Part shown: piece by piece, positions 42,817 through 51,998 of the stretch
Layout of the letters: every line of letters starts with the position of its first letter
Numbering within the stretch: the stretch's first letter is position 1
Assembly (NCBI GenBank): GCA_963802575.1
Contig: CAWDJF010000007.1
Span: 725,892 to 789,891, forward strand
Origin: DATFTE01 sp963802575
GTDB lineage: Bacteria; Acidobacteriota; Terriglobia; Terriglobales; Acidobacteriaceae
Direction of reading: 5' to 3'
Length of the DNA stretch: 64,000 nucleotides
Notes under the pieces: generated by a model
Told to the model about the DNA's origin: nothing
Seen by the model: only the letters and a program-made list of their open reading frames with translations
Databases searched by the model: none
Made by a program: the position numbers and the translations under genes

Positions 42817-43719
42817 TTACTTCGCTCGTGGATGGGTCTGATCGTAGACCTGGAGCACATGCTTCATCGATAGCTGCGTGTACCGCTGAGTGGTTGACAG
42901 GCGCTCGTGGCCGAGCATTTCCTGAATGGCGCGAAGGTCGGCACCTTCTTCAAGCATGTGCGTGCCGAAGGCGTGGCGCAGGGTGTGGGGATGGACGTCG
43001 GGCGAGAGTCCCTTCGCAACTGCGATCTTCTTGATGATCCGCCCCACACTGCGAGTGGTAAGACGTCCGCCGCGATGGTTGATGAGAAGCGCCACAGTGT
43101 TTTTCTTTGTGTCCGAAAGCAGCTTCTGCCTGACGGTAAGGTACTCTCTGAGGCTCGCGGTTACGGAATCTCCGAAAGGCACGTAGCGTTCTTTCTTGCC
43201 CTTGCCGCGAATAAGGATGGCTTCCGCGCTAAGTCGAATGTCGTCAAGGTTGATGCCAACTAACTCGGAGTTACGGATGCCGCATCCATACAGTAGCTCG
43301 AACATCAAGCGGTCACGCTCAGGGAAGGCTGCAACTTCGGGCATTTGGCCATCGATCACCATGTTCATTTCTTCGATGGTGGGAACGCGCGGCAGCTTCT
43401 TCGGCAACTTGGGAGTGGAAACCAGCTTAGCAGGATTCTGGTCGACCACGCCCTCCTGCGCCAGCCAGCGATAGAGCGATCGCACCGCAGCCAGAGCTCT
43501 GGCCACCGAAGTCTTGCCTAGCCCCTTCTCGTAGAGATGAGAAAGAAATCCACGGATGGTGACATGGTCGATCGTCTTCCATCCGCGCGAGCCAATATAG
43601 GCGGAGAAAGCGTCGAGGTCGCCGCTGTAAGCCTTAATGGTATGGGCCGAAGCGTTGCGCTCGCGCAAGACGCGGAGAAAGTCGGCGACGGATCTTTCGA
43701 CGTTGGTGGCCTTCGACAT
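42817..43719 (-). CDS. Tyrosine recombinase XerC/XerD-like (downstream copy)
   Basis: This 300-aa integrase-fold recombinase has an N-terminal SAM-like core-binding domain (FLRVLRERNASAHTIKAYSG). The catalytic domain has Arg in GCGIRNSELVGIN, Lys in RGKGKKERYVPFG, the HTLRHAFGTHMLEEGADLRA box, LGHERLSTTQRYTQL with the final Tyr nucleophile. Length and tail match Xer proteins that resolve chromosome dimers. It starts after a hairpin made of repeat words, with no clear ribosome site. A second Xer gene lies 87 bases upstream on the same strand. Confidence 0.92.
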   Translation of the reverse strand: MSKATNVERSVADFLRVLRERNASAHTIKAYSGDLDAFSAYIGSRGWKTIDHVTIRGFLSHLYEKGLGKTSVARALAAVRSLYRWLAQEGVVDQNPAKLVSTPKLPKKLPRVPTIEEMNMVIDGQMPEVAAFPERDRLMFELLYGCGIRNSELVGINLDDIRLSAEAILIRGKGKKERYVPFGDSVTASLREYLTVRQKLLSDTKKNTVALLINHRGGRLTTRSVGRIIKKIAVAKGLSPDVHPHTLRHAFGTHMLEEGADLRAIQEMLGHERLSTTQRYTQLSMKHVLQVYDQTHPRAK

Positions 43720-43720
43720 T

Positions 43721-43805
43721 TTTGATTCTTGGTTGTTGACTGTTGATTTGGAAATCGAAGAACGCTTCCACTCAACAATCAAAATTCAACAATCAACAAT
43801 TCCCC
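43721..43805. repeat. GTTGATTGTTGA-word inverted repeat between the two xer genes
   Basis: Left words TTGGTTGTTGACTGTTGATT and right inverted words CAACAATCAAAATTCAACAA form a long imperfect hairpin spanning most of the gap. Confidence 0.65.
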
Positions 43806-44822
43806 TCATCTTCCCTTCGCCCTCGGATGATGTTTGTTGTACACGTTCTTCAAGCGATCAAGCGCTAGGTGTGTGTAGACCTGTGTGGTCGAGATGTCAG
43901 CATGGCCGAGGATGGTTTGCACTGTGCGCAAGTCGGCGCCATTTTCTACCATGTGTGTGGCGCAGCTGTGGCGCAACATGTGCGGACTGGCGCGGCGTCC
44001 AGTGGGCGATCCGGCGGCGCGGACCATTTGCCAGACGCGCTGGCGGGTCAACTGGCGCCCGCCGCGTCCCAGAAACAGCAGCGGCGAAGTCTTCCCTGCC
44101 GCCAGCTTGGGGCGGGACTCAGTCATGTATCGTGTCAGCGCGTCCTGCGCCGATTTCCCCAGCGGAACGATTCGCTCTTTGTCTCCTTTGCCGCGCACCA
44201 GCACGTAGCCCATCTCCAGTTTCAAGTCTTCGAGCTTGACTCCGATGATTTCCGAGACGCGCAGCGCTCCGGCGTAGAGCATCTCGAGCATGGCACGGTC
44301 GCGGCCGGCGATTGCAACAGCGTCCTTGCGGGTTGAGGACGAGTGGGGGCTTTCGAACATCGTCTCCATTTCGTCGCGAGCAAGCGATTTGGGCAGAACC
44401 TTCCATTGCTTCGGCGAATCGATGTTGAGCGTCGGATCGTGCTCGATCTTCTTGTCGAGCAGCAGGTACTTATAAAGATGGCGCAGTGCAGAGAGCTTGC
44501 GCCCCACGGAGCGGCCGTCCACCTGGTGCGAGAACAATTGCTGAATGAAGTCGCGCACATCCTCGCGGCGAGCGTTGAGCAGGGTGCGCTTGCGCTTTTC
44601 GAGGAAACCGGCGAATTGTCCGATATCGGTGGTGTAAGCGGAAATCGTGAGGCGCGCGAGTCCCTTTTCGATTTTCAAGTAGTCGAGAAAGCCGGAGACG
44701 ACTCGGGAGTTGACCTCGGAAGGCACAGAACTAGTATGCGCGTTATCGGACGTTGAAAAAAGTGATGAGGCAGGTGCCTCCGCGAGCCCGGGTTCAAAAG
44801 CTCTTAATCGCAAAGCTCGCAA
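43806..44822 (-). CDS. Tyrosine recombinase XerC/XerD-like (upstream copy)
   Basis: This recombinase has all catalytic residues: Arg in AGALRVSEIIGVK, Lys in RGKGDKERIVPLG, HMLRHSCATHMVENGADLRT, LGHADISTTQVYTHL. The open frame gives 338 aa, but its first residues are translated from a CGCAAAG-word repeat (44797-44850) and do not look like Xer; GTG 44726 would give 306 aa beginning just before VNSRVVSGFLDYLKIEKGLA. It is related to, but clearly distinct from, the next gene; the pair may be XerD and XerC. Confidence 0.9.
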   Translation of the reverse strand: MRALRLRAFEPGLAEAPASSLFSTSDNAHTSSVPSEVNSRVVSGFLDYLKIEKGLARLTISAYTTDIGQFAGFLEKRKRTLLNARREDVRDFIQQLFSHQVDGRSVGRKLSALRHLYKYLLLDKKIEHDPTLNIDSPKQWKVLPKSLARDEMETMFESPHSSSTRKDAVAIAGRDRAMLEMLYAGALRVSEIIGVKLEDLKLEMGYVLVRGKGDKERIVPLGKSAQDALTRYMTESRPKLAAGKTSPLLFLGRGGRQLTRQRVWQMVRAAGSPTGRRASPHMLRHSCATHMVENGADLRTVQTILGHADISTTQVYTHLALDRLKNVYNKHHPRAKGR

Positions 44823-44850
44823 AGAACGGCCGCAAAGATCGCTAAGAAAA
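44797..44850. repeat. CGCAAAG-word repeat upstream of the Xer pair
   Basis: This run of CGCAAAGCTCGCAAAG words has the same strand orientation as 22138, 25205 and 25780, although the downstream genes here run the other way. Confidence 0.55.
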
Positions 44851-44852
44851 CC

Positions 44853-45566
44853 TTAACCGCACACTTCTTTTAGAACCTCTACCGCGTACAGCGCTCCCTC
44901 TGGCGTTTCTTCATGTTTGAAGTAGGCGTAGACGTCGCGCCCGGCGGCAAGATGTTCTTTCAAGCGCCCGGTCATCGCCTTGCGCTCTTCTCCCGTGTAG
45001 GTGGGCTTGCGATAGCGATAGTAGCCGAAATCGGCGGTGACGACATCGGGCGTGACACGTTCTTCGGTTTCGGCGACGCATAGAGCGCGATTGTGCGCTT
45101 TCAGAAGATTGAAAACATCGTCGTTCAACCAGGATTCATGGCGAAATTCGAAGGCCGACTGCACACCCTTGGGAAGAGTGGTCAGGAATTCTTCGAGCAC
45201 CGCAAGGTCAGCTTTCATGTTCGGCGGCAACTGAAACAACACCGGCCCCATCTTCCCTGCATGGGCCAGCGGTTCGATGGTCGCCAGAAAGCGTGGGACG
45301 AATTCTTCTGTCTTCTTCAGCCGCTTAATGTGCGTGATGACCTGATGCGCTTTTACTCCGAAGCGAAATCCGGCGGGAGTCTGCTCGATCCACTTCTGTA
45401 CAGTCGTGTCTTTCACCAGCTGGCGGAAGGTGAAATTCACTTCGACGGTGTTGAGTTGCGTCGAATAGTGCTGCAGAAATTTCGCCTGCGCGAGTTTCGC
45501 GGGATAGAAATCGGGCTTCCACGTGGGATAGGCCCATCCAGACGTGCCGACGTACAGTTGCGCCAT
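44853..45566 (-). CDS. DUF72/YecE-family protein
   Basis: This 237-aa protein has the DUF72 TIM-barrel pattern: LYVGTSGWAYPTWKPDFYP, QLNTVEVNFTFRQL, FGVKAHQVITHIKRLK, GPVLFQLPPN, SAFEFRHESWLNDDV and DVYAYFKHEETPEGA. Its biochemical role is unknown. ATG 45566 has GGAGAG just upstream, so I reject the frame-fused longer reading that runs into the polymerase gene. It starts 28 bases after the polymerase stop and probably shares that transcript. Confidence 0.92.
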   Translation of the reverse strand: MAQLYVGTSGWAYPTWKPDFYPAKLAQAKFLQHYSTQLNTVEVNFTFRQLVKDTTVQKWIEQTPAGFRFGVKAHQVITHIKRLKKTEEFVPRFLATIEPLAHAGKMGPVLFQLPPNMKADLAVLEEFLTTLPKGVQSAFEFRHESWLNDDVFNLLKAHNRALCVAETEERVTPDVVTADFGYYRYRKPTYTGEERKAMTGRLKEHLAAGRDVYAYFKHEETPEGALYAVEVLKEVCG

Positions 45567-45594
45567 CTTCTCTCCAACGCAAACGCGAGCGGGA

Positions 45595-46638
45595 TTATAC
45601 CTTCTGCTTCTTACCCTTCCCCGCCGCGCTTTTCTTCTTTGCGCTCGATTTCTTCGTCTTAGGCTTGGGTGCCTCCGCCTGAGCTGCGATGTCGATCCCA
45701 GTTTCCGGCGCGGCTTTCTCGAGTCCCGCGGGATTCGGCAGCTTCTGCTTAAGGTCAGCACCGGCTCGAACAAGTCGCCCATCTTCTTGACTCGCTCGAG
45801 CACATCGCTCGCTTCGAAAACCAACAACTCCGGATCTTTCTTCTTCAGCGTTTTTTCAACTTCTTCCCACGTCACCGGCGTCGAGACCGTGGGGTGTTCG
45901 CGGGCACGCAGCGAATACACTCCAATCGTGGTTTTGTGGCGGTCGTTCTGGCTCCAATCGACCAGCACCTTCCCCACGCGCAAGTGCTTCTTCATGTCGG
46001 AAACCACCAGGTCGGGATGTTCCTGCTCCAGTAATCGCGCGAGCGCATGAGCAAAGGGCTTTGTCGACCTCGTAACTCGTGGGCGTGTGCAGCGGAACGT
46101 AGATCTGCATTCCCTTCGATCCTGAAGTTTTGGCGAAGCATTGCAGGCCGAAGTGCTCGAAAATTTCGCGGAGCCACAATCCCACTTGCGCGCATTGGAC
46201 AATCGTCGCCGGAGGCCCCGGGTCCAAATCGAAAACGATCGTCGTGGGACATTCAATGTCCTTCGCCAGCGAAAGCGAGGGGTGCAGCTCGATCGACGCC
46301 AGGTTCGCTACCCAGATCAGCGTAGGCAGGTCGTTCAGCAGAACGTAATTCACCGTGCGGTTATTGCCTTCACTGAAAACCGGAGTCGTCTTCACCCACT
46401 CCGGTTTGTGCGAAGGAGCATTCTTCTCATAGAAGTATTCGTGGTCGACGCCTTCCGGATAGCGTTTCAGCGTCAATGCGCGTCCTGCGAAATGCGGCAG
46501 CAGGACGGGCGCGATGCGCGCGTAGTAGTCGATCACCTGTCCCTTGGTAAACTTCGCCACGGGATACAAGACCTTGTCGAGATTCGACAAAGAAAGTTGG
46601 CGTCCGTCGACTTCGATACTCTGTTTTGCGCCGCTCAT
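45595..46638 (-). CDS. LigD-type NHEJ polymerase domain protein with two compensating frameshifts
   Basis: This stand-alone LigD polymerase (archaeo-eukaryotic primase fold) acts in non-homologous end joining with Ku and ligase. Read from ATG 46638, the motifs are NLDKVLYPVAKFTKGQVIDY, KRYPEGVDHEYFYEKNAP, catalytic VFDLDPGPPATIV, KTSGSKGMQIYVPL, then VGKVLVDWSQND and TVSTPVTWEEVEK. An apparent extra C at about 46055-46060 throws the frame after YEVDKA, and an apparent missing base at about 45752-45758 restores it before LKQKLPNPAGLEKAA. The corrected product is 347 aa and ends in a Lys-rich tail (KTKKSSAKKKSAAGKGKK). Ku and ligase genes are not in the window. Sequence errors at homopolymers are likely. 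Confidence 0.8.
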
Positions 46639-46746
46639 GGGTAAATTCAACCGCGGAAAAGATTCCCCCGCGCTTCGTGGCTGTCTAGTATATTTGCGCT
46701 CCGGCATCTCGTCACCGTCGACACTTCGATGCCGGAAGAGGGCAGC

Positions 46747-48408
46747 ATGGCACAAACGCGCCGCGATTTTCTTTACGGGATGAGCGCCCTGGGGGCGGTT
46801 TCATTCTTCTCGATCGAACGCACTGAGCCGGACCTCATCCTTTATAACGCCAATGTCTGGACGGTGAACTCAAAGCAGCAACGCGCCCAGGCGATTGCGA
46901 TTTCTGGCGGACGATTTCTGGCGATCGGATCGAATGACGAAGTGCTGGGGCTCGCCGCTGGGCGGGCAAAGAAGATCGATGTCGGAGGAAATACGGTCTT
47001 GCCCGGATTCATTGATGCGCATTCCCATCCCGCCGAAGCAGGATTGGATCATCTGCGCATGGTCGATTGCGATCTTCGGTCGATTGCGGAGATCGTCGCC
47101 GCGCTGCAGAAGCGGGCCAGCCAGACTCCACTGGGGCAATGGGTGCTGGGATTCAAGTATGACGACACCAAGACTTCCGAGGGCCGTCCTCTGGCGCTGA
47201 AGGATTTGGATGATGCGATCCCCGATCATCCTGTCTTCGTCGAACACCGCGGCGGACATACGGCGTGGGTGAATTCCGCAGCGCTAAAAGTTGCCAAAGT
47301 GGATGACAAGACGCCCGATCCTGCCGGCGGAAAGTATGATCACGATCCTGCGACCGGAAAGCTCACCGGACATCTGCGGGAAAACGCGAAAGAACAATTT
47401 GAAGCCCTGATACCGACCAACTTCACACGCGACGATCATCGCGAAGGCGTGAAGCTGATCGCGAAGATGATGGCTCGCACCGGAATCACATCGGTGACCG
47501 ACGCTCTGGGATCGCCTGACAATTTGCGCGCGTACCAGGATGCACACGAGTCGGGAGACCTGCTGCTGCGCGTCTACTGTCACATCTATTATGCGTACCT
47601 CGACCAGATGCAGGCGGCAGGGGTGAGAACGGGCTTGGGCGACGAATGGGTGCGCGTGGGAGCGCAGAAGGTGATTTGCGACGGATCGATTTCCGAACGA
47701 ACCGCGCGTTTATCGGAGCCATACATGGGGCGCCCCAATGATTTTGGCATCCTCGTAACCCCTGAAGATCAGCTCTACGAAATTTCGCGCAAGGCTCACG
47801 CGGCGGGATGGCAACTTGCGACCCACGCCAATGGCGATGTCGGCATTGACATCACGCTGAAAGTCTACGAACGTCTGCAAAAGGAAATGCCGCGTCGCGA
47901 TCCCCGTTTTCGTTTAGAACACTGCACCGTGATCAACGACTCGCTGGTCGAGCGGATTCGCGTCTTGGGAGCGATCCCCACTCCATTCTCAACGTACGTC
48001 TACTATCACGGCGAGAAGATGAAAGAGTACGGTCCCGAGCGTCTGAACCATATGTTCGCGCTGCGCAGCTTTATCGATGCGGGCATTCGGCCGACGCAGG
48101 CATCGGACTATCCGCCAGGGCCGTTTGAGCCCATGATGGCGTTGCAATCTGAGGTCACGCGTACCGACTGGAAAGGCAATGTTTGGGGACCGAAGCAGAA
48201 GATCACGGTGGAAGAAGCGATTCGCGTGGGGACGATCCACGGGGCCTATGCTTCCTATGAAGAAAATCTAAAAGGCTCGATCGAGCCGGGAAAACTGGCG
48301 GACCTCGTCGTCTTGGGACGCGACCCGTTCAAAGTAGATCCCTCGGAACTGATCAAGATCCCGATCGAGCGCACCATGGTCGGCGGAAAGTGGGTCTACG
48401 AATCGTAA
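46747..48408 (+). CDS. Exported YtcJ-like amidohydrolase
   Basis: This 553-aa amidohydrolase-3 family member starts at ATG 46747, with GAGG upstream, and carries a twin-arginine signal (AQTRRDFLYGMSALGAVSFF), so it is probably folded in the cytoplasm and exported by Tat. Metal-binding motifs are GFIDAHSHPAEAG, EHRGGHTAWVNSAAL, ATHANGDVGIDITL and RLEHCTVI; the end has AYASYEENLKGSIEPGKLAD. The substrate of this group is generally unknown. It is divergent from the LigD-type gene, with starts about 108 bases apart. Confidence 0.87.
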   Translation: MAQTRRDFLYGMSALGAVSFFSIERTEPDLILYNANVWTVNSKQQRAQAIAISGGRFLAIGSNDEVLGLAAGRAKKIDVGGNTVLPGFIDAHSHPAEAGLDHLRMVDCDLRSIAEIVAALQKRASQTPLGQWVLGFKYDDTKTSEGRPLALKDLDDAIPDHPVFVEHRGGHTAWVNSAALKVAKVDDKTPDPAGGKYDHDPATGKLTGHLRENAKEQFEALIPTNFTRDDHREGVKLIAKMMARTGITSVTDALGSPDNLRAYQDAHESGDLLLRVYCHIYYAYLDQMQAAGVRTGLGDEWVRVGAQKVICDGSISERTARLSEPYMGRPNDFGILVTPEDQLYEISRKAHAAGWQLATHANGDVGIDITLKVYERLQKEMPRRDPRFRLEHCTVINDSLVERIRVLGAIPTPFSTYVYYHGEKMKEYGPERLNHMFALRSFIDAGIRPTQASDYPPGPFEPMMALQSEVTRTDWKGNVWGPKQKITVEEAIRVGTIHGAYASYEENLKGSIEPGKLADLVVLGRDPFKVDPSELIKIPIERTMVGGKWVYES

Positions 48409-48417
48409 GGGTTTGCG

Positions 48418-48447
48418 AACGACCAACGGCCAAAGACCAACGACTAG
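48418..48447. repeat. GACCAACGGCC-word repeat
   Basis: This is a single inverted-form run (GACCAACGGCCAAAGACCAA) of the GTCGTTGGTC family, between the amidohydrolase and the M16 peptidase. Confidence 0.5.
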
Positions 48448-48504
48448 ATTGACAACTTCCCTTCCCGGCACGTACTTTCAAATTTCCATCGCTGTGGAGG
48501 TTGG

Positions 48505-50031
48505 ATGACATACCGCGCGGTTCGCCCTCTGGTCGTGATCTTTATTCTTGCTGCCCTGGCCTCAGCCCAGGACCTGGCTTCTTTCGAAAAACGCACCACA
48601 GTAAAAATGCTCCCGAACGGCCTGACCGTGATCATCTGCGAGCGCCCTGAGGCACCGGTGTTTTCTTTCTTCACCCACGTGGACGCCGGATCGGTGCAAG
48701 ATCCGCTGGGCAAGACCGGGCTCGCGCACATGTTCGAACACATGGCGTTCAAAGGGACGGAAGCGATTGGTACGACCGACTACGCCGCCGAGAAAGTTGC
48801 CCTCGCCAAAGTGGAGACAACATATGCAGCTTATATCTCCGAGCGCGATAAACCCTTCGGACGCGATGAACAGAAGCTCAAGACACTGCAGAAGGCCTGG
48901 CAGGATGCGATCGGGGAAGCGCAAAAATATGTGATCCCCAACCAGTTCTCGCAGATCCTCGAGAGCAATGGCGCTGAAGGGCTGAACGCTTTCACCAACG
49001 ACGACGAGACCGCCTACCATTACTCTCTTCCCGAAAATCGGCTGGAGCTGTGGGCGTATCTTGAGTCAGAGCGTTTTCTGCAGCCAGTGATGCGCGAGTT
49101 CTACAAAGAGCGCAATGTGGTGATCGAAGAGCGTCGTCTGCGTACCGACAGCAGTCCCATCGGACGCCTGCTCGAACAGTTCACAACGGCCGCGTTCCAG
49201 GCGCATCCGTACCATCGTCCAACGATTGGCTGGATGTCGGACCTGAATTCGTTTTCCGCGACTGACGCCAAGAACTTCTTCGACCGCTACTACATTCCAT
49301 CGAACATGGTGGTGGCCGTGGTCGGCGATGTGAAAGTGGCGCAGGCCATGCCAATTATCGAGAAATATTTTGGACGGCTGCCGACTCATCCCACCCCGGA
49401 TGAACGCACCACCACGGAGCCTCCACAGAATTCCGAGCGGCGCGTCGTTCTCGAAGATGCCTCGCAGCCGGTCTATCTCGAGGGTTATCATCGTCCGGAT
49501 TTTCGCAGCCCCGACGACGCGGTTTACGACGCCATCGCCGACCTCATGTCGAATGGACGAACATCGCGTCTTTACCGCGCCCTGGTGCGCGATAAGAAGA
49601 TCGCTTCTGATTCCGCTGGATTCACCGGGCTTCCGGGCAACAAATACCCTCACCTGTTCGCCTTCTACGCCATTCCATTGCCCGGGCATAAACCAGACGA
49701 AATGGCGGGAGCTATTCACACAGAGATTGACCGCTTGAAGAAAGAAGACATCAGCGACGAAGAATTGCAGATGATCAAGACCCGGTCGAAGGCCAACCTG
49801 ATTCGCGGCCTCGGCAACAACGAAGGATTGGCCTCGCAACTCGCCATTTACCAGGCGCGTTACGGAGATTGGCGCGAGCTGTTTCAATCGGTGGATCGCA
49901 TCGACAAAGTCACGAAAGCTGACATACGCCGCGTCGCTAACCAGACGTTCGTTCCCGCCAACCGCACCGTAGGCATCATCGAGACCGTCGCGCCTCCGGC
50001 GGGACAAGGCCAGAATGGAGGTGCGCAATGA
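48505..50031 (+). CDS. Secreted M16 zinc peptidase, catalytic subunit
   Basis: This 508-aa exported insulinase-family peptidase has a signal peptide (TYRAVRPLVVIFILAALASA). The inverted zinc motif HxxEH is intact at His75-Glu78-His79 (GLAHMFEHMAFKGT), and downstream acidic residues in EERRLRTDSSPIG are in the region of the third ligand. A strong GGAGG precedes ATG 48505. Its stop overlaps the next M16 gene by four bases (ATGA). The two chains are expected to form a heterodimer with this one catalytic. Confidence 0.93.
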   Translation: MTYRAVRPLVVIFILAALASAQDLASFEKRTTVKMLPNGLTVIICERPEAPVFSFFTHVDAGSVQDPLGKTGLAHMFEHMAFKGTEAIGTTDYAAEKVALAKVETTYAAYISERDKPFGRDEQKLKTLQKAWQDAIGEAQKYVIPNQFSQILESNGAEGLNAFTNDDETAYHYSLPENRLELWAYLESERFLQPVMREFYKERNVVIEERRLRTDSSPIGRLLEQFTTAAFQAHPYHRPTIGWMSDLNSFSATDAKNFFDRYYIPSNMVVAVVGDVKVAQAMPIIEKYFGRLPTHPTPDERTTTEPPQNSERRVVLEDASQPVYLEGYHRPDFRSPDDAVYDAIADLMSNGRTSRLYRALVRDKKIASDSAGFTGLPGNKYPHLFAFYAIPLPGHKPDEMAGAIHTEIDRLKKEDISDEELQMIKTRSKANLIRGLGNNEGLASQLAIYQARYGDWRELFQSVDRIDKVTKADIRRVANQTFVPANRTVGIIETVAPPAGQGQNGGAQ

Positions 50032-51467
50032 AGAACTTTACGCGCGCAGCTCTGATTCTGGTGGTCCTTACGTGCTTGTCGGCGTTCGCACAAACCAGTT
50101 GGAAGCAAATTCCGGTTCCACCGCTTCCGGCCTTCCATCCGCAGGAGCCGAAGCGCATTCAACTGCCTAATGGCATGGTGATTTTTCTGCAGGAAGATCA
50201 CGAGTTGCCACTCATCGACGGCGTCGCCCGCATTCATGGCGGATCGCGTTCCGAACCGGACAGCAAGGCTGGACTGATGGATATCTACAGCGAAGTCTGG
50301 CGCACCGGAGGAACCGCAAAACAGACCGGAGACCAACTCGACGACTTCCTCGAAATTCGCGCGGCCAAAGTCGAGACCGGCGCGACGGCGGACTCTACCA
50401 TGCTCTCCTGGTCTTGCCTGAAGACAGACTTCGATTCGGTTTTTGCCGTCTTCAACGATCTGCTGCGCAATCCGGAATTTCGTCAGGACAAGATTGATCT
50501 CGCCAAGGGAGAGGAGTTCGACTCGATCTCGCGCCGCAACGATGATGTCGGCGCCATCGCTAGCCGCGCAATGGTGAAACTCGCTTACGGCAAAGACAAT
50601 CCCTATGCGACTGATCCAGAATACGCGACGGTAGCCACCATCACTCGCCAGGATCTGCTCGACTGGCATAAGGCGCACGTCTATCCCAACAATATGATTA
50701 TTGGCATTGTTGGTGACTTCGATTCCACGCAGATGGAAGCAAAACTGCGCGAAGCCTTCGGCGCGTGGCCGCAGGGTCCAGCTTATAAGGAGCCAGAGAT
50801 TCGGTTTCACCCGGCGAAGCCTGGTTACTATTTAGTGCCGAAAGAAGATGTGAATCAGAGCTCGATCCGCATGGTCGCACTCGGCACCGAGCGCTCGAAT
50901 CCCGATTACTTCGCGATTCAGGTCTTTAACGATGCTTTCGGCGGAGGTTTTCAATCGCGCCTGTTCCGCAACCTGCGCACCGCGAAGGGGCTAGCTTACG
51001 GCGTCGGCGGAGGCATTGGTACTGCGTTCGATCATCCCGGGATTCTGCAGATCGCGATGGGAACCAAGAGCCAGAGCACGGTGGAAGCCATCCAGGGTAT
51101 TTATGAAGAGATCGACAACCTGAAGCCGCATCCGTTGACTGCCGACGAAGTGAAAGACGCGAAGGATTCGATCCTGAATTCGTTCGTCTTCAACTTCGAT
51201 TCTCCCGACAAAGTGTTGAGAGAGCGCATGGCATATGAGTTTTACGGATATCCGGCGGACTTTCTGGAGAAGTATCGCGCCGGCATCGAGAAAGTGACGC
51301 CGGCTGACGTCGCTCGAGTCGGCGAGAAGTATCTACACAAAGATCAACTCTCGGTGCTAGTCGTAGGAAACACGAAAGAGTTCGACAAGCCGCTGTCAAC
51401 GCTCGGTCCAGTGACGACGCTGGACATCAGCATTCCTCCGCCACCGGGAGAGAAGCCGGGGAACTAG
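50028..51467 (+). CDS. Secreted M16 peptidase-like, non-catalytic partner
   Basis: This 479-aa exported M16 relative has signal KNFTRAALILVVLTCLSAFA. The site corresponding to HxxEH reads GLMDIYSEVWRTGGT, so zinc ligands are missing. The C-terminal substrate-binding Arg/Tyr region is kept (RLFRNLRTAKGLAYGVGGGIG). It overlaps the catalytic gene by four bases and is probably its obligate partner in the periplasm. The length is normal. Confidence 0.92.
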   Translation: MKNFTRAALILVVLTCLSAFAQTSWKQIPVPPLPAFHPQEPKRIQLPNGMVIFLQEDHELPLIDGVARIHGGSRSEPDSKAGLMDIYSEVWRTGGTAKQTGDQLDDFLEIRAAKVETGATADSTMLSWSCLKTDFDSVFAVFNDLLRNPEFRQDKIDLAKGEEFDSISRRNDDVGAIASRAMVKLAYGKDNPYATDPEYATVATITRQDLLDWHKAHVYPNNMIIGIVGDFDSTQMEAKLREAFGAWPQGPAYKEPEIRFHPAKPGYYLVPKEDVNQSSIRMVALGTERSNPDYFAIQVFNDAFGGGFQSRLFRNLRTAKGLAYGVGGGIGTAFDHPGILQIAMGTKSQSTVEAIQGIYEEIDNLKPHPLTADEVKDAKDSILNSFVFNFDSPDKVLRERMAYEFYGYPADFLEKYRAGIEKVTPADVARVGEKYLHKDQLSVLVVGNTKEFDKPLSTLGPVTTLDISIPPPPGEKPGN

Positions 51468-51473
51468 CGATTC

Positions 51474-51603
51474 GTAACAGGGTATGGCTTCAGCCATACC
51501 GCAACCGGCACAATACGATCCCGGCTTTAGCCGCTGTCCTCAGCGCCTGAAGGCGGTCGACCCAATACAGCATAGCGGCACGGCTAAAGCCGTGCCCTGA
51601 TAC
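51474..51603 (-). repeat. About 130-bp three-hairpin dispersed element, copy 2
   Basis: This is the inverse orientation of 32890-33016. On the minus strand it starts GTATCAGGGCACGG, holds GGCGCTGAGGACAGCGGC in the centre and ends with the GGTATGGCTGAAGCCATACC hairpin. It lies between the M16 pair and the GerW-like gene. Confidence 0.8.
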
Positions 51604-51645
51604 AGGGCGGCCGGTGGGATAATGGGTTCTTGAAGGAGTTCTCCC

Positions 51646-51996
51646 ATGGGCAGTGTGGCTCTTCTCCAATCCTTGAAAGACGGCATTCTCAGCCAGGCAA
51701 GCGTCAAAGCAATCTACGGTGAGCCGATTCCGGCACACGGCAAGACCATCGTTCCGGTCGCAAAAATTCTTTACGGATACGGCGCCGGGGCAGGCACTGG
51801 CGGCATGGGCGATACCAGCGCTCGCGGCGAAGGCGGCGGCGGGGGCGGAGGAGTGCGCGCGATTCCCGTTGGTGTGATCGAAATCAGCAATCAGGAGACA
51901 CGGTTCGTGCCAATTACCGACCGAAAGAAGATCGGCGGCGTGATGCTGATGGGCATTGCTGTCGGCATGATTCTAGGATGGCGCAGGCGCCGCTGA
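51646..51996 (+). CDS. GerW/YtfJ-family protein
   Basis: This 116-aa protein matches the YtfJ/GerW pattern: N-terminal VKAIYGEPIPAHGKTIVPVA, a Gly-rich middle (GEGGGGGGGVRAIPVGVI), and a C-terminal membrane helix GVMLMGIAVGMILGW with a basic end. In Bacillus the family is linked to spore germination, but many non-sporulators have it, so that role does not transfer here. ATG 51646 is preceded by AAGGAG. It overlaps the region just before modA and is probably co-transcribed with it. Confidence 0.87.
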   Translation: MGSVALLQSLKDGILSQASVKAIYGEPIPAHGKTIVPVAKILYGYGAGAGTGGMGDTSARGEGGGGGGGVRAIPVGVIEISNQETRFVPITDRKKIGGVMLMGIAVGMILGWRRRR

Positions 51997-51998
51997 GA

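Noticed and set aside
42817..44822. Xer pair as part of an integrative element
   Set aside because: Both look like housekeeping Xer proteins; no att repeats, tRNA, phage or transposase genes nearby.
51646..51996. Sporulation function for the GerW/YtfJ-like protein
   Set aside because: Nothing else in the window suggests endospores, and the family is common in non-sporulating bacteria.
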